From assembly GCA_017482205.1 (NCBI GenBank), contig JAFUNK010000004.1:273323-337322 (forward strand): a stretch of DNA of 64,000 nucleotides. The letters run 5' to 3'. Position numbers and translations under genes: made by a program. This document shows, piece after piece, positions 26,455-34,602 of the stretch. The stretch comes from Lachnospiraceae bacterium. Lineage in GTDB: Bacteria; Bacillota; Clostridia; Lachnospirales; Lachnospiraceae. A model generated the notes under the pieces. The model saw only the letters and a list, made by a program, of their open reading frames with translations, made no database searches and was not told the origin of the DNA. Each line of letters begins with the position of its first letter. The stretch's first letter is position 1.

Positions 26455-29400
26455 ATGAGTAAAGCTTTTTTCGAAGTGTTTCCGGCTCTGAAACTGGATA
26501 ATCAGACCGCAGGGCAGATGGAGCAGGTAGAGGTAGAAAAAATCACAGCTACCGCCCGTAAGGATTTTTTGCGGATTTATATTGTCAGCAACCATTTGAT
26601 ACAGAAGGAAACACTGTACAAGGTAGAAAAAGAAATCAAGGGTCAGCTTTTTGCAAAAGCTCCCATGACAATTAAAATATATGAAAAATTCAATCTTTCC
26701 GCCCAGTACACCCCGGAAAAGCTTTGGGATGCGTATAAAGAGAGTGTATTGGATGAAATGCGGGAATATGATCACATTCTGCACAATGCACTAAAGAGTG
26801 CGGATGTAACATTCCCGACACAGGATAAGATGGAGCTTCTGGTAGGGGATTCGGTATTAGTACGCAGTAAATCCGAAGAACTGATACGTATTTTGGAGAA
26901 AATATTTAATGAACGCTGCGGTCTGCCTTTGAGCGTGCAGATGTCCTACAAAGAAGTAGAAACCGGTAAATACGATTTAGAAGACGAAAAGAAGATTGCC
27001 ATGCAGGTGGCATTGATTTCTGCCAGAGCCAGAGGTACAGGTTCCGAAGACGGTGAAGGTGCAGAAAGTGGTGGTGCAATTGCAGGTGCAGAGGGTAGTG
27101 CAGTAGTAAATGCGGGAGATAATGCAGCGGTTGCACAGGTAACAAATAGCACAGAAAACAGTGCTGCAACGTCAAAAGAATCTTCTAAGGAAAACACTAA
27201 AGCAGATACCAAGGCCACGCCTAAAACAGACAAAATTGCTTCCTTCGGAAACAAAAAGCAGGGACTTAAGAAAGAAGTAGGAGAGTTTAAAAAGAGCTTC
27301 AAGCGGTCTGACAATCCCGATGTATTGTACGGTAGGGATTTTGAAGAAGAAGCCATGAAAATTGAAGATATTATCGGTGAGATGGGAGAGGTGGTAATCC
27401 GCGGTAAGATTGCCAATTTTGATAAGCGGGAAATCAAGAACGAAAAGACCATCCTGTTTTTTGATGTGACGGATTTTACAGATACTCTTACCGTAAAGAT
27501 ATTTGCGGCCAATGAGCATGTACCGGAGCTTTCCGGCAGTTTAAAACCCGGTTCCTTTGTAAAGATAAAGGGTGTAGCCATGATGGACAAGTTTGACCAT
27601 GAACTTACTATCGGCTCCATTGCAGGTATAAAAAGGATTCCCGATTTTACCACTTCCAGAATGGATACCTCTGTAAAGAAACGTGTGGAGTTGCACTGTC
27701 ATACCAAGATGAGTGATATGGACGGTGTTTCCGAAGCAAAGGATATTGTAAAGAGAGCGTATAAGTGGGGACATCCTGCTATAGCGATTACGGACCATGG
27801 TGTGGTACAGGGCTTTACCGATGCCAACCATGTCTGGGAAGACTTGTACAAGGCGGAGAAGAACCGTTGCAAGGATGCCGGAGAGCCGGTTCCTTCTAAA
27901 GAAGAATTTTTTAAGGTTATTTATGGTGTGGAAGCATACATAGTAGATGACTTAAAGGAAATTGTAACTGGTGATAAGGGACAGGGCTTAGAAGAAACCT
28001 ATGTGGTGTTTGATATTGAAACCACAGGTTTTTCACCGGTAAATAACCGTATCATTGAAATCGGTGCGGTAAAAGTACAGGGAACAGAGATTATTGACAG
28101 ATATTCCACTTTTGTAAACCCTGATGTTCCTATTCCTTTTGAAATAGAAAAACTGACAGGTATCAATGATTCCATGGTAATGGACGCGCCTATGATAGAA
28201 GAGGTGTTACCGCAGTTTCTGGAGTTCTGCGAGGGTTGTGTACTGGTAGCACACAATGCTTCCTTTGACATGAGTTTTATTATCGAAAACTCTGTACGAC
28301 AGGGATTTCCTACGGATTATACCTATCTGGATACCATGATTATTTCCCGTGTGCTTTTGCCCAACCAGAATAAGCACACGCTGGATGCGTTGTGTAAGGT
28401 GTTTAATGTATCACTGGAAAATCACCATAGGGCAGTAGATGATGCAGAAGCAACCGCACATATTTTCTTAAAGTTTTTGGATATGCTCAGGGAGCAGAAG
28501 ATTACTACCTTACAAGAGCTGAATACCTTTGCACGTCCTTCCAAGGAAAATATCAGCCGACTGCATTCACATCATTGTATTTTGCTGGCAAAAAATGATT
28601 TGGGGCGTATCAATCTGTACAGACTGGTATCTATGTCTCATTTGGAATATTTTAACCGTCAGCCCAAGATACCAAAGAGCGAGATTTTAAAACATCGAGA
28701 TGGTCTGATTATCGGTAGTGCCTGCGAAGCCGGAGAACTGTACAAGGCACTATTAGAAGGCAGGGCGGATTCTGAAATTGCCCGGATAGTAAGCTTTTAT
28801 GATTATCTGGAAATACAACCCTGCGGCAACAATCAGTTTATGATTGAATCGTCCAAGCATCCGGAAATTAATTCCGTCGAGGATATTCAAGAAATAAACA
28901 AAAAGATTGTAAAGTTGGGAGAGCAGTTTAACAAGCCGGTAGTAGGTACTTGTGATGTGCATTTCCTAGACCCGGAGGACGAAGTTTACCGCCGCATTAT
29001 TATGGCAGGAAAGGGCTTTGATGATGCGGACAATCAGGCACCGCTATATTTGCGTACGACCGAAGAGATGTTAAAAGAGTTTGAATATCTGGGAAGTGAT
29101 AAGGCAGAAGAGGTAGTTATCACCAATACCAATCTGATTGCGGATATGGTGGAAACTATTGCACCGGTCCGTCCTGATAAGTGTGCCCCCGTCATTCCCG
29201 ATTCGGACAAGACTTTGACAGATATCTGTTACAATAAAGCCCATGAGCTTTACGGAGAAGAACTTCCCCAGATTGTAAAGGACAGACTGGATAAGGAGCT
29301 GCACTCCATTATTACCAACGGTTTTGCGGTTATGTATATCATTGCCCAGAAACTGGTGTGGAAGTCGGTAGAGGACGGCTATCTGGTAGGTTCCAGAGGT

Positions 29401-31080
29401 TCCGTAGGTTCCTCTCTGGTAGCATTTATGGCAGGTATTACGGAGGTAAATTCCCTAAGTGCACACTACCGTTGTGAAAAGTGCCATTATTATGATTTTG
29501 ATTCCCCTGAGGTAAAAGCCTTTGCGGGAAATGCAGGCTGTGACATGCCGGATAAAACATGTCCTGTGTGCGGTGCACCCTTGGTAAAAGACGGCTTCGA
29601 TATTCCTTTTGAAACCTTCCTTGGATTTAAGGGAGATAAGGAGCCTGATATCGACTTAAACTTTTCGGGAGAATATCAGTCCAAAGCACACAAATATACT
29701 GAAGTTATTTTCGGTGCAGGACAGACCTATCGTGCCGGAACCATTGCAACGCTTGCGGATAAAACCGCTTTCGGTTATGTGAAAAATTATTATGAGGAAA
29801 GAGGCGTACATAAGCGTACCAGTGAAATCAACCGTATCACATCAGGATGTACCGGTATCCGCAGAAGTACGGGGCAGCACCCCGGCGGTATTATCGTATT
29901 GCCTGTGGGACAGGATATCAATTCCTTTACTCCGGTGCAGCATCCCGCAAACGATATGACAACGGATATTATAACCACCCACTTTGATTATCACTCCATC
30001 GACCACAACCTGTTGAAGCTCGATATACTGGGACACGATGATCCTACCATGATTCGTATGTTGCAGGACTTGACGGGGATTGACCCTACCAAGATTCCTT
30101 TGGACGATAAAGGGGTTATGTCATTGTTCCAGAATACCCATGCACTGGGTATTACACCGGACCAGATAAGCGGCTGTCCGGTAGGCTCGTTAGGTGTTCC
30201 TGAGTTTGGTACGGAATTTGTTATCCAGATGCTTTTGGATACCAAGCCCCAACAGCTTTCTGACCTGATTCGTATTTCCGGTTTGGGGCATGGTACGGAC
30301 GTATGGCTGGGAAATGCCCAGACTCTGATTTTAGAGGGAAAAGCTACCATTTCCACTGCCATCTGTTGCCGTGACGATATTATGATTTACCTGATTAATC
30401 AGGGTGTGGAAAGCTCCTTGTCCTTTACCATTATGGAAAGTGTGCGTAAGGGTAAGGGCTTAAAGCCTGAGTGGGAAGCTGCCATGATAGAAAAGGACGT
30501 ACCCGACTGGTATATCTGGTCCTGTAAAAAGATTAAGTACATGTTCCCTAAAGCCCATGCGGCGGCTTATGTTATGATGGCATGGCGCATTGCCTACTGT
30601 AAAATTAATTATCCGTTGGCGTACTACGCAGCATATTTCAGTATTCGTGCAAAAGCCTTTTCCTACGAGCAGATGTGTCAGGGGCAGAGGCATTTGGAAA
30701 GCATTATGGCAGATTATAAAAAGCGGTTTGATACCCTTGCTAATAAAGAAAAAGATGCTTACGGCGATATGAAGATAGTGCAGGAGATGTATGCCAGAGG
30801 TTTTGAATTTACCCCTATCGATATTTTTACGGCACAGTCAAGACTGTTCCAGATTGTGGATGGCAAGCTGATGCCGTCCTTAAACAGTATCGACGGTCTG
30901 GGAGAAAAAGCGGCAGATGCCATTGTAGAAGCAGCAAAGGATGGTCCTTTCTTAAGCAAGGATGATTTCCGTCAGCGTACCAAGGTAAGTAAAACCATCA
31001 CTGATTTGATGGGAGAGTTGGGACTCTTGGGCAATATACCGGAGTCCAACCAGATTAGTCTGTTTGATTTTGTGTCCTAG
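26455..31080 (+). CDS. polC: DNA polymerase III alpha subunit, Gram-positive type (PolC)
   Basis: A 1541-residue PolC. Domain order: N-terminal domain (1-185), a disordered Ser/Ala/Glu/Lys insert (about 189-285), an OB fold (about 315-395), PHP domain (RVELHCHTKMSDMDG, about 408), an inserted DEDDh proofreading exonuclease (VVFDIETTGFSP about 516; HNASFDMSF; HHRAVDDAEA), polymerase core with catalytic DIDLNFSG (about 1064), a zinc site (CEKCHYY ... CDMPDKTCPVCG, about 1006-1044) and a helix-hairpin-helix end. It is about 100 residues longer than Bacillus PolC, mainly because of the insert. It is the replicative polymerase. Confidence 0.98.
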   Translation: MSKAFFEVFPALKLDNQTAGQMEQVEVEKITATARKDFLRIYIVSNHLIQKETLYKVEKEIKGQLFAKAPMTIKIYEKFNLSAQYTPEKLWDAYKESVLDEMREYDHILHNALKSADVTFPTQDKMELLVGDSVLVRSKSEELIRILEKIFNERCGLPLSVQMSYKEVETGKYDLEDEKKIAMQVALISARARGTGSEDGEGAESGGAIAGAEGSAVVNAGDNAAVAQVTNSTENSAATSKESSKENTKADTKATPKTDKIASFGNKKQGLKKEVGEFKKSFKRSDNPDVLYGRDFEEEAMKIEDIIGEMGEVVIRGKIANFDKREIKNEKTILFFDVTDFTDTLTVKIFAANEHVPELSGSLKPGSFVKIKGVAMMDKFDHELTIGSIAGIKRIPDFTTSRMDTSVKKRVELHCHTKMSDMDGVSEAKDIVKRAYKWGHPAIAITDHGVVQGFTDANHVWEDLYKAEKNRCKDAGEPVPSKEEFFKVIYGVEAYIVDDLKEIVTGDKGQGLEETYVVFDIETTGFSPVNNRIIEIGAVKVQGTEIIDRYSTFVNPDVPIPFEIEKLTGINDSMVMDAPMIEEVLPQFLEFCEGCVLVAHNASFDMSFIIENSVRQGFPTDYTYLDTMIISRVLLPNQNKHTLDALCKVFNVSLENHHRAVDDAEATAHIFLKFLDMLREQKITTLQELNTFARPSKENISRLHSHHCILLAKNDLGRINLYRLVSMSHLEYFNRQPKIPKSEILKHRDGLIIGSACEAGELYKALLEGRADSEIARIVSFYDYLEIQPCGNNQFMIESSKHPEINSVEDIQEINKKIVKLGEQFNKPVVGTCDVHFLDPEDEVYRRIIMAGKGFDDADNQAPLYLRTTEEMLKEFEYLGSDKAEEVVITNTNLIADMVETIAPVRPDKCAPVIPDSDKTLTDICYNKAHELYGEELPQIVKDRLDKELHSIITNGFAVMYIIAQKLVWKSVEDGYLVGSRGSVGSSLVAFMAGITEVNSLSAHYRCEKCHYYDFDSPEVKAFAGNAGCDMPDKTCPVCGAPLVKDGFDIPFETFLGFKGDKEPDIDLNFSGEYQSKAHKYTEVIFGAGQTYRAGTIATLADKTAFGYVKNYYEERGVHKRTSEINRITSGCTGIRRSTGQHPGGIIVLPVGQDINSFTPVQHPANDMTTDIITTHFDYHSIDHNLLKLDILGHDDPTMIRMLQDLTGIDPTKIPLDDKGVMSLFQNTHALGITPDQISGCPVGSLGVPEFGTEFVIQMLLDTKPQQLSDLIRISGLGHGTDVWLGNAQTLILEGKATISTAICCRDDIMIYLINQGVESSLSFTIMESVRKGKGLKPEWEAAMIEKDVPDWYIWSCKKIKYMFPKAHAAAYVMMAWRIAYCKINYPLAYYAAYFSIRAKAFSYEQMCQGQRHLESIMADYKKRFDTLANKEKDAYGDMKIVQEMYARGFEFTPIDIFTAQSRLFQIVDGKLMPSLNSIDGLGEKAADAIVEAAKDGPFLSKDDFRQRTKVSKTITDLMGELGLLGNIPESNQISLFDFVS

Positions 31081-31121
31081 CAAATTGTGTCAAAATTTTA
31101 TACAAATTTCAAAAAAAGGGC

Positions 31122-31150
31122 TTGCTTTTTTTACGGTTTTATATTAAGAT
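31122..31150 (+). promoter_or_regulatory. promoter of tRNA-Glu
   Basis: TTGCTT at 31122-31127 and TAAGAT at 31145-31150 with an exact 17-base spacer, 28 bases upstream of the mature tRNA. polC has no clear terminator, so read-through could add to this. Confidence 0.65.
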
Positions 31151-31178
31151 GAATAAGCGTCATGTGACGACCATATAT

Positions 31179-31250
31179 GGCTCGTTGGTCAAGCGGTCAA
31201 GACGCCGCCCTCTCACGGCGGAAACAGGGGTTCGATTCCCCTACGAGCTG
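31179..31250 (+). tRNA. tRNA-Glu (anticodon CTC)
   Basis: A complete 72-base cloverleaf. The acceptor stem is GGCTCGT/ACGAGCT with a G-T first pair, the anticodon stem CCGCC/GGCGG encloses the loop CTCTCAC (anticodon CTC, codon GAG), and the T arm is AGGGG TTCGATT CCCCT. No CCA is encoded; the discriminator is G. A perfect 9-bp inverted repeat (TGAATAAGC at 31150-31158, GCTTATTCA at 31250-31258) flanks it. Confidence 0.95.
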
Positions 31251-31282
31251 CTTATTCATTATGAATAGCCCAACCCTGAAGA

Positions 31283-31316
31283 AGTGTTGAAATCGATTGG
31301 TTTCAATGCTTTTTTT
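31283..31316 (+). terminator. terminator after tRNA-Glu
   Basis: A 10-pair stem including two wobbles (AGTGTTGAAA at 31283-31292 with TTTCAATGCT at 31301-31310), an 8-base loop and a following run of T. Confidence 0.8.
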
Positions 31317-31423
31317 GTGGTTTTAAATGTTGTTGCAGAAGTTTTAATATCATACTACAATGGGTATAAAGGTGGAGATGCATCATATGGAAATTGCTTA
31401 CAAAAACTATGAGGTAAGAAACT

Positions 31424-31846
31424 ATGGAGCTAATAATTAACAGAGCAAGTGTCTGCATGGGTGATGATGTGGATAGTCATATGCAAACTTTTTATTTGCC
31501 AGATGATGCTACTTATGATGACTTGTTTGAAGAAATTAAGAAAGCAAAATATCTGCCAAGCATCTTTGGTAATAATGTTGTATGGGTATTGTCTTCAAAG
31601 GAATATTTTTGTATTTTTTCTTATTTTACCAGGACTGATAAAATGAATGCCGGTATGGTGGAGAAGAGACTTAGTGAAATTTGTAAAAATAGCAATGAAC
31701 TGATGTTTAAGTACTTTTCTTCACCGGATAGATGGAAAATGTGCATTACAAGGTTGTATAAAGGCGATACCTATACTATGTGGAGAGATGGCTGGACGGA
31801 TGAACTGGAATATTGTGACTATGTAATGGCACTTGGTATGGAATAG
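31424..31846 (+). CDS. unrecognised protein of 140 residues
   Basis: A soluble, mixed alpha/beta protein with many aromatic residues (NNVVWVLSSKEYFCIFSYFT, RWKMCITRLYKGDTYTMWRDG). I recognise no family. It has no signal peptide or membrane segment. The small size and strand-rich aromatic pattern would suit an orphan immunity-type protein, but nothing in the sequence proves it. A short in-frame-stop peptide of 17 codons starting at 31387 overlaps its beginning in another frame. It is the first gene after the tRNA and precedes a Nudix gene by 23 bases. Confidence 0.65.
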   Translation: MELIINRASVCMGDDVDSHMQTFYLPDDATYDDLFEEIKKAKYLPSIFGNNVVWVLSSKEYFCIFSYFTRTDKMNAGMVEKRLSEICKNSNELMFKYFSSPDRWKMCITRLYKGDTYTMWRDGWTDELEYCDYVMALGME

Positions 31847-31869
31847 GGATTAATGGCGGGGAATATATA

Positions 31870-32319
31870 ATGAAACGTACAGAAAATGTAGAGTTGACGG
31901 TTTTGTGCCTGATACATAAAGAGAATGAGTATTTATTGCAGGACAGAGTAAAAGCGGACTGGAAAGGCTTTACACTTCCGGGCGGACATGTGGAACAGGG
32001 AGAATCTATAGTAGATGCAATTGTTCGGGAAATGAAAGAAGAAACCGGACTGACAATCCTAAATCCGAAGTTATGTGGTGTAAAGCAATTTCCCATAGAG
32101 GGAGGCCGCTATCTGGTATTTTTGTTTACTGCCAATGAATTTAGCGGAGAACTGCTTTCGTCGGAAGAAGGAAGTATGCATTGGGTCAGCAGGGAAGAAT
32201 TGGAAAATGTGAACTTGGTAAGTGATTTCCATGACCTTCTAAAGGTAATGCTGGATGATAATTTAAGTGAATTTCAATATGTTATTGAAGATGATAAGTG
32301 GAAGGCTGTTTTGAAATAA
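31870..32319 (+). CDS. Nudix hydrolase (8-oxo-dGTPase-like)
   Basis: A 149-residue Nudix protein with a canonical 23-residue box: GGHVEQGESIVDAIVRE then MKEETGL, with all catalytic Glu residues. The N-terminal strand (LTVLCLIHKENEYLLQDR) and FLFTANEFSGEL fit the MutT group. Likely role is sanitising or hydrolysing a nucleotide derivative; the substrate is not readable. It forms a small operon with the following peptidase-like gene. It differs from the Nudix protein at 24429, so the two are not recent duplicates. Confidence 0.88.
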   Translation: MKRTENVELTVLCLIHKENEYLLQDRVKADWKGFTLPGGHVEQGESIVDAIVREMKEETGLTILNPKLCGVKQFPIEGGRYLVFLFTANEFSGELLSSEEGSMHWVSREELENVNLVSDFHDLLKVMLDDNLSEFQYVIEDDKWKAVLK

Positions 32320-32340
32320 GGATTGACAGAGGGAAAAAAG

Positions 32341-32826
32341 TTGGAAAATAATAAAAAGATTCTACTGACAGCTTTTTGTAACAGTTCGGCAGAGGTGTTG
32401 GTGAAAAATGTTAAGAATTATGAAATTCTTATTCTGCCAAACGATAAAATCAAAGATTCTGAAAAATTGATAGGTGTGATTTCCAGTGGAAAGTTTGATT
32501 ATGTAATCAGTTTTGGTCAAAGACCGAATATAAAAGACAAAGTACATATTGAAACAACTGCTAAAGATGGTGAGTATCAGATTGTTACGAATTTTGATTG
32601 TGAAAGCTTAAATCTTTTATTTACCCGAACGGGAATGATTTCTAAAATTTCGCATAATGCAGGAACGTCTTATTGCAATGCATTGTATTTAAATGTTTTG
32701 CGGTATATCTCTACAAATGCTTTGGAAACAAAGATGGTTTTTGTACACATTCCCTATGAAAACAATATATCGGATTTTGACAGCTTTTGTAAGCAGATTT
32801 TTGATGTAATAGAAAGTATAGATTGA
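32341..32826 (+). CDS. pyroglutamyl-peptidase I-like protein (short form)
   Basis: A 161-residue protein resembling the C15 peptidase family. The catalytic triad is readable: Glu in SFGQRPNIKDKVHIE, Cys in NAGTSYCNALYLN and His in VFVHIPYE. The usual family length is about 200-215 residues, so this is a compact form with a shorter N-terminus. The TTG at 32341 was chosen because AGAGGG lies seven bases upstream; TTG 32323 is an alternative adding six residues. The enzyme would remove N-terminal pyroglutamate from peptides. It overlaps the promoter of the next operon by four bases. Confidence 0.7.
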   Translation: MENNKKILLTAFCNSSAEVLVKNVKNYEILILPNDKIKDSEKLIGVISSGKFDYVISFGQRPNIKDKVHIETTAKDGEYQIVTNFDCESLNLLFTRTGMISKISHNAGTSYCNALYLNVLRYISTNALETKMVFVHIPYENNISDFDSFCKQIFDVIESID

Positions 32827-32876
32827 CAGGTGACCAAATGGTCACTTATAATAAAGGTGACCGATTGGTCACCTTT
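32823..32876 (+). promoter_or_regulatory. promoter with twin TetR-type operators
   Basis: TTGACA at 32823-32828 and TATAAT at 32847-32852 (18-base spacer). One palindrome GTGACC-aaat-GGTCAC fills the spacer (32830-32845). A second, with 10-bp arms AAAGGTGACC/GGTCACCTTT around GATT (32853-32876), lies just downstream of the -10. Centres are 27 bp apart. The second palindrome is followed by T5 and could also end transcripts arriving from upstream. Confidence 0.88.
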
Positions 32877-32946
32877 TTGAATATTGCATGAGGCTCAAGC
32901 CGGGCATGGGAATGTGTGAAACACATTCGTTGTTTTGGAGGACAGA

Positions 32947-33540
32947 ATGGAGAATACAACGAAAAGCAGAATTTTGGATGAGGCGTTGGTTCTGTTTGCG
33001 GAATATGGCTATAAAGGAACCAATTTGCGTGATCTTGCAACTAGGTTGGGGTTAAGCAAATCAGCTTTATATAAACATTATGAGAGTAAAGAAGCCATAT
33101 GGAATGCGCTGATTGACAGACTGGAAGCCTATTATACAGAGCGGTTTGGTTCGCCGGACAATTTGCCTGAAGTACCTAAATCTTGTGAAGAACTGTTTGC
33201 AATGACAATGGGTATGCTGCGTTTTACGATTTTTGATGAGAAAATTATTCTTACCAGAAAACTGCTATTAACGGAACAATTTCATGATGAGCGTATCCGA
33301 AGACTGGCTACCAGACATTTTTTAGAAAGTACGGCAGGTATTTTTACCGCCGTTTTTGAAAAGATGATGGATGCCGGACTGTTAAAAAGAAATAATCCGC
33401 AAATGCTTGCATTTTTATATACGGCACCGGTTACATCCCTGATTCATCTTTGTGACAGGGAGCCGGAAAACAGGGCAGGAATAGTGGAGAGAATAGAAGA
33501 ATTTGTAAAGTATTTTATTGCAGAATATGCAAAGGAATAA
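32947..33540 (+). CDS. TetR-family transcriptional repressor
   Basis: A 197-residue TetR regulator. The N-terminal helix-turn-helix (RILDEALVLFAEYGYKGTNL then RDLATRLGLSKSALYKHYES) is textbook, with a divergent ligand-binding domain behind it. The start ATG 32947 is preceded by GGAGGA. The mRNA leader has a small perfect hairpin at 32910-32928. The twin GGTGACC palindromes at its own promoter predict autorepression and control of the kinase gene 10 bases downstream. The inducer is unknown, though a sugar or nucleoside linked to the kinase is a fair guess. Confidence 0.93.
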   Translation: MENTTKSRILDEALVLFAEYGYKGTNLRDLATRLGLSKSALYKHYESKEAIWNALIDRLEAYYTERFGSPDNLPEVPKSCEELFAMTMGMLRFTIFDEKIILTRKLLLTEQFHDERIRRLATRHFLESTAGIFTAVFEKMMDAGLLKRNNPQMLAFLYTAPVTSLIHLCDREPENRAGIVERIEEFVKYFIAEYAKE

Positions 33541-33550
33541 GGAGGTATTT

Positions 33551-34462
33551 ATGAGTTACGAAGTATATATGCACGGACAAATATTGGGCACCCATTCTTT
33601 TTTGTTGAAAGGTGATTTCTTAAAACCGGATGAGTATTCGGAAATTAAGGCAAAGTATTTTTTGCCGGGTGGCGAGACGGGGACAGCAGCTACAGTACTG
33701 GCGTCCCTGGGAGTCAGTGTAAGAATTGACGGCACCCATATCGGAACGGAAGTTGCACCGCTTTTAAAAGAGTTTTATAAGGACAAGACAGTGGATTTAT
33801 CCTCCCTTTATTTTGACCCGGAATACGAAGGTCTGATGGACTATGTAGTAATTGCAGGGCTGGTACGTTCCCCTATGGGAGTGTTTCAGTCACTCTATGA
33901 GCCCGGAGCAAAGAGACGTTGGAGTATGCCAAAGGAAGAGGATGTTGCAGGATGTAAAGTAGCAGCAATTGATCCTTTCTTTATAGAGGCAACTCAGGCG
34001 GTGGCAGAGTTGTGTGTAAAGCACAATAAGCCCTATGTGACCATTGACTGCAAGCATGACAGCTATTTACATAAGCACTGTGCAATTAATGCAGTATCCA
34101 AGGAATGTACACACGAGTATCTCAGTCAGGGAATGAGTCTGGAAGATATCTGCAGACTGTTGGCTGATAACACAGAAGGACTTGTTATTATTACTGCCGG
34201 TGAGAACGATATGTTATATGCCAGAAAAGGCCAGCCAATAAAACGGATGAAGCCCTTCTCGGTAGAGGTAAAGAGTACCCTCGGAGCAGGAGATACTTTT
34301 AAAGCAGGTTGCGTTTACGGACTGCTTCATGGTATGGAAGATGATGAACTGGTACGCTTTGCCAGTGCGTGTTCCGCAATTGCCATATCGGACTTCCCGC
34401 TGCCCTTAAATCCGCCTACTATGGAAAAGGTGAGGAAATTGATGGAGCACATAGAGATATGA
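33551..34462 (+). CDS. PfkB-family carbohydrate or nucleoside kinase
   Basis: A 303-residue ribokinase-fold kinase. The second PfkB signature with the catalytic base is clear: STLGAGDTFKAGCVYGLLHG. A substrate-side Gly motif (PGGETGTAATVLASLG) lies near residue 38, and YVTIDCKHDSYLHKH is present mid-protein. The substrate (ribose, fructose phosphate, adenosine or other) cannot be assigned. ATG 33551 follows a GGAGG site by five bases. It is co-transcribed with the TetR gene and its stop overlaps the small relic at 34459. Confidence 0.88.
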   Translation: MSYEVYMHGQILGTHSFLLKGDFLKPDEYSEIKAKYFLPGGETGTAATVLASLGVSVRIDGTHIGTEVAPLLKEFYKDKTVDLSSLYFDPEYEGLMDYVVIAGLVRSPMGVFQSLYEPGAKRRWSMPKEEDVAGCKVAAIDPFFIEATQAVAELCVKHNKPYVTIDCKHDSYLHKHCAINAVSKECTHEYLSQGMSLEDICRLLADNTEGLVIITAGENDMLYARKGQPIKRMKPFSVEVKSTLGAGDTFKAGCVYGLLHGMEDDELVRFASACSAIAISDFPLPLNPPTMEKVRKLMEHIEI

Positions 34463-34544
34463 AATACTTAATTTACGGTGCCGGGATGTTTCTGTCTGTG
34501 AGGTGAAAGAAGAAACAGGATTTTCAATGCAAAATTCTAAATAG
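34459..34544 (+). pseudogene. decayed gene fragments: oxidoreductase-like start and Nudix-box relic
   Basis: A 15-codon frame (MKYLIYGAGMF...) overlaps the kinase stop and looks like the start of a Rossmann-type protein. Shifted by one frame, 34500-34544 encodes EVKEETGFSMQNSK and a stop, the core of a Nudix box. Neither piece is a whole gene. They read as scars of deletion in the accessory segment. Confidence 0.5.
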
Positions 34545-34559
34545 TGTTGAAATAAACGT

Positions 34560-34602
34560 AAAAACCAGCATCCAAACCTAACAAGGTCGGATGCTGGTTT
34601 TT
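34560..34602. terminator. bidirectional terminator between kinase and BRO gene
   Basis: A perfect 14-bp stem (34560-34573 and 34589-34602, core CCAGCATCC/GGATGCTGG) with flanking A and T runs works on both strands. The stop codon of the minus-strand gene lies in its right arm. Confidence 0.92.
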
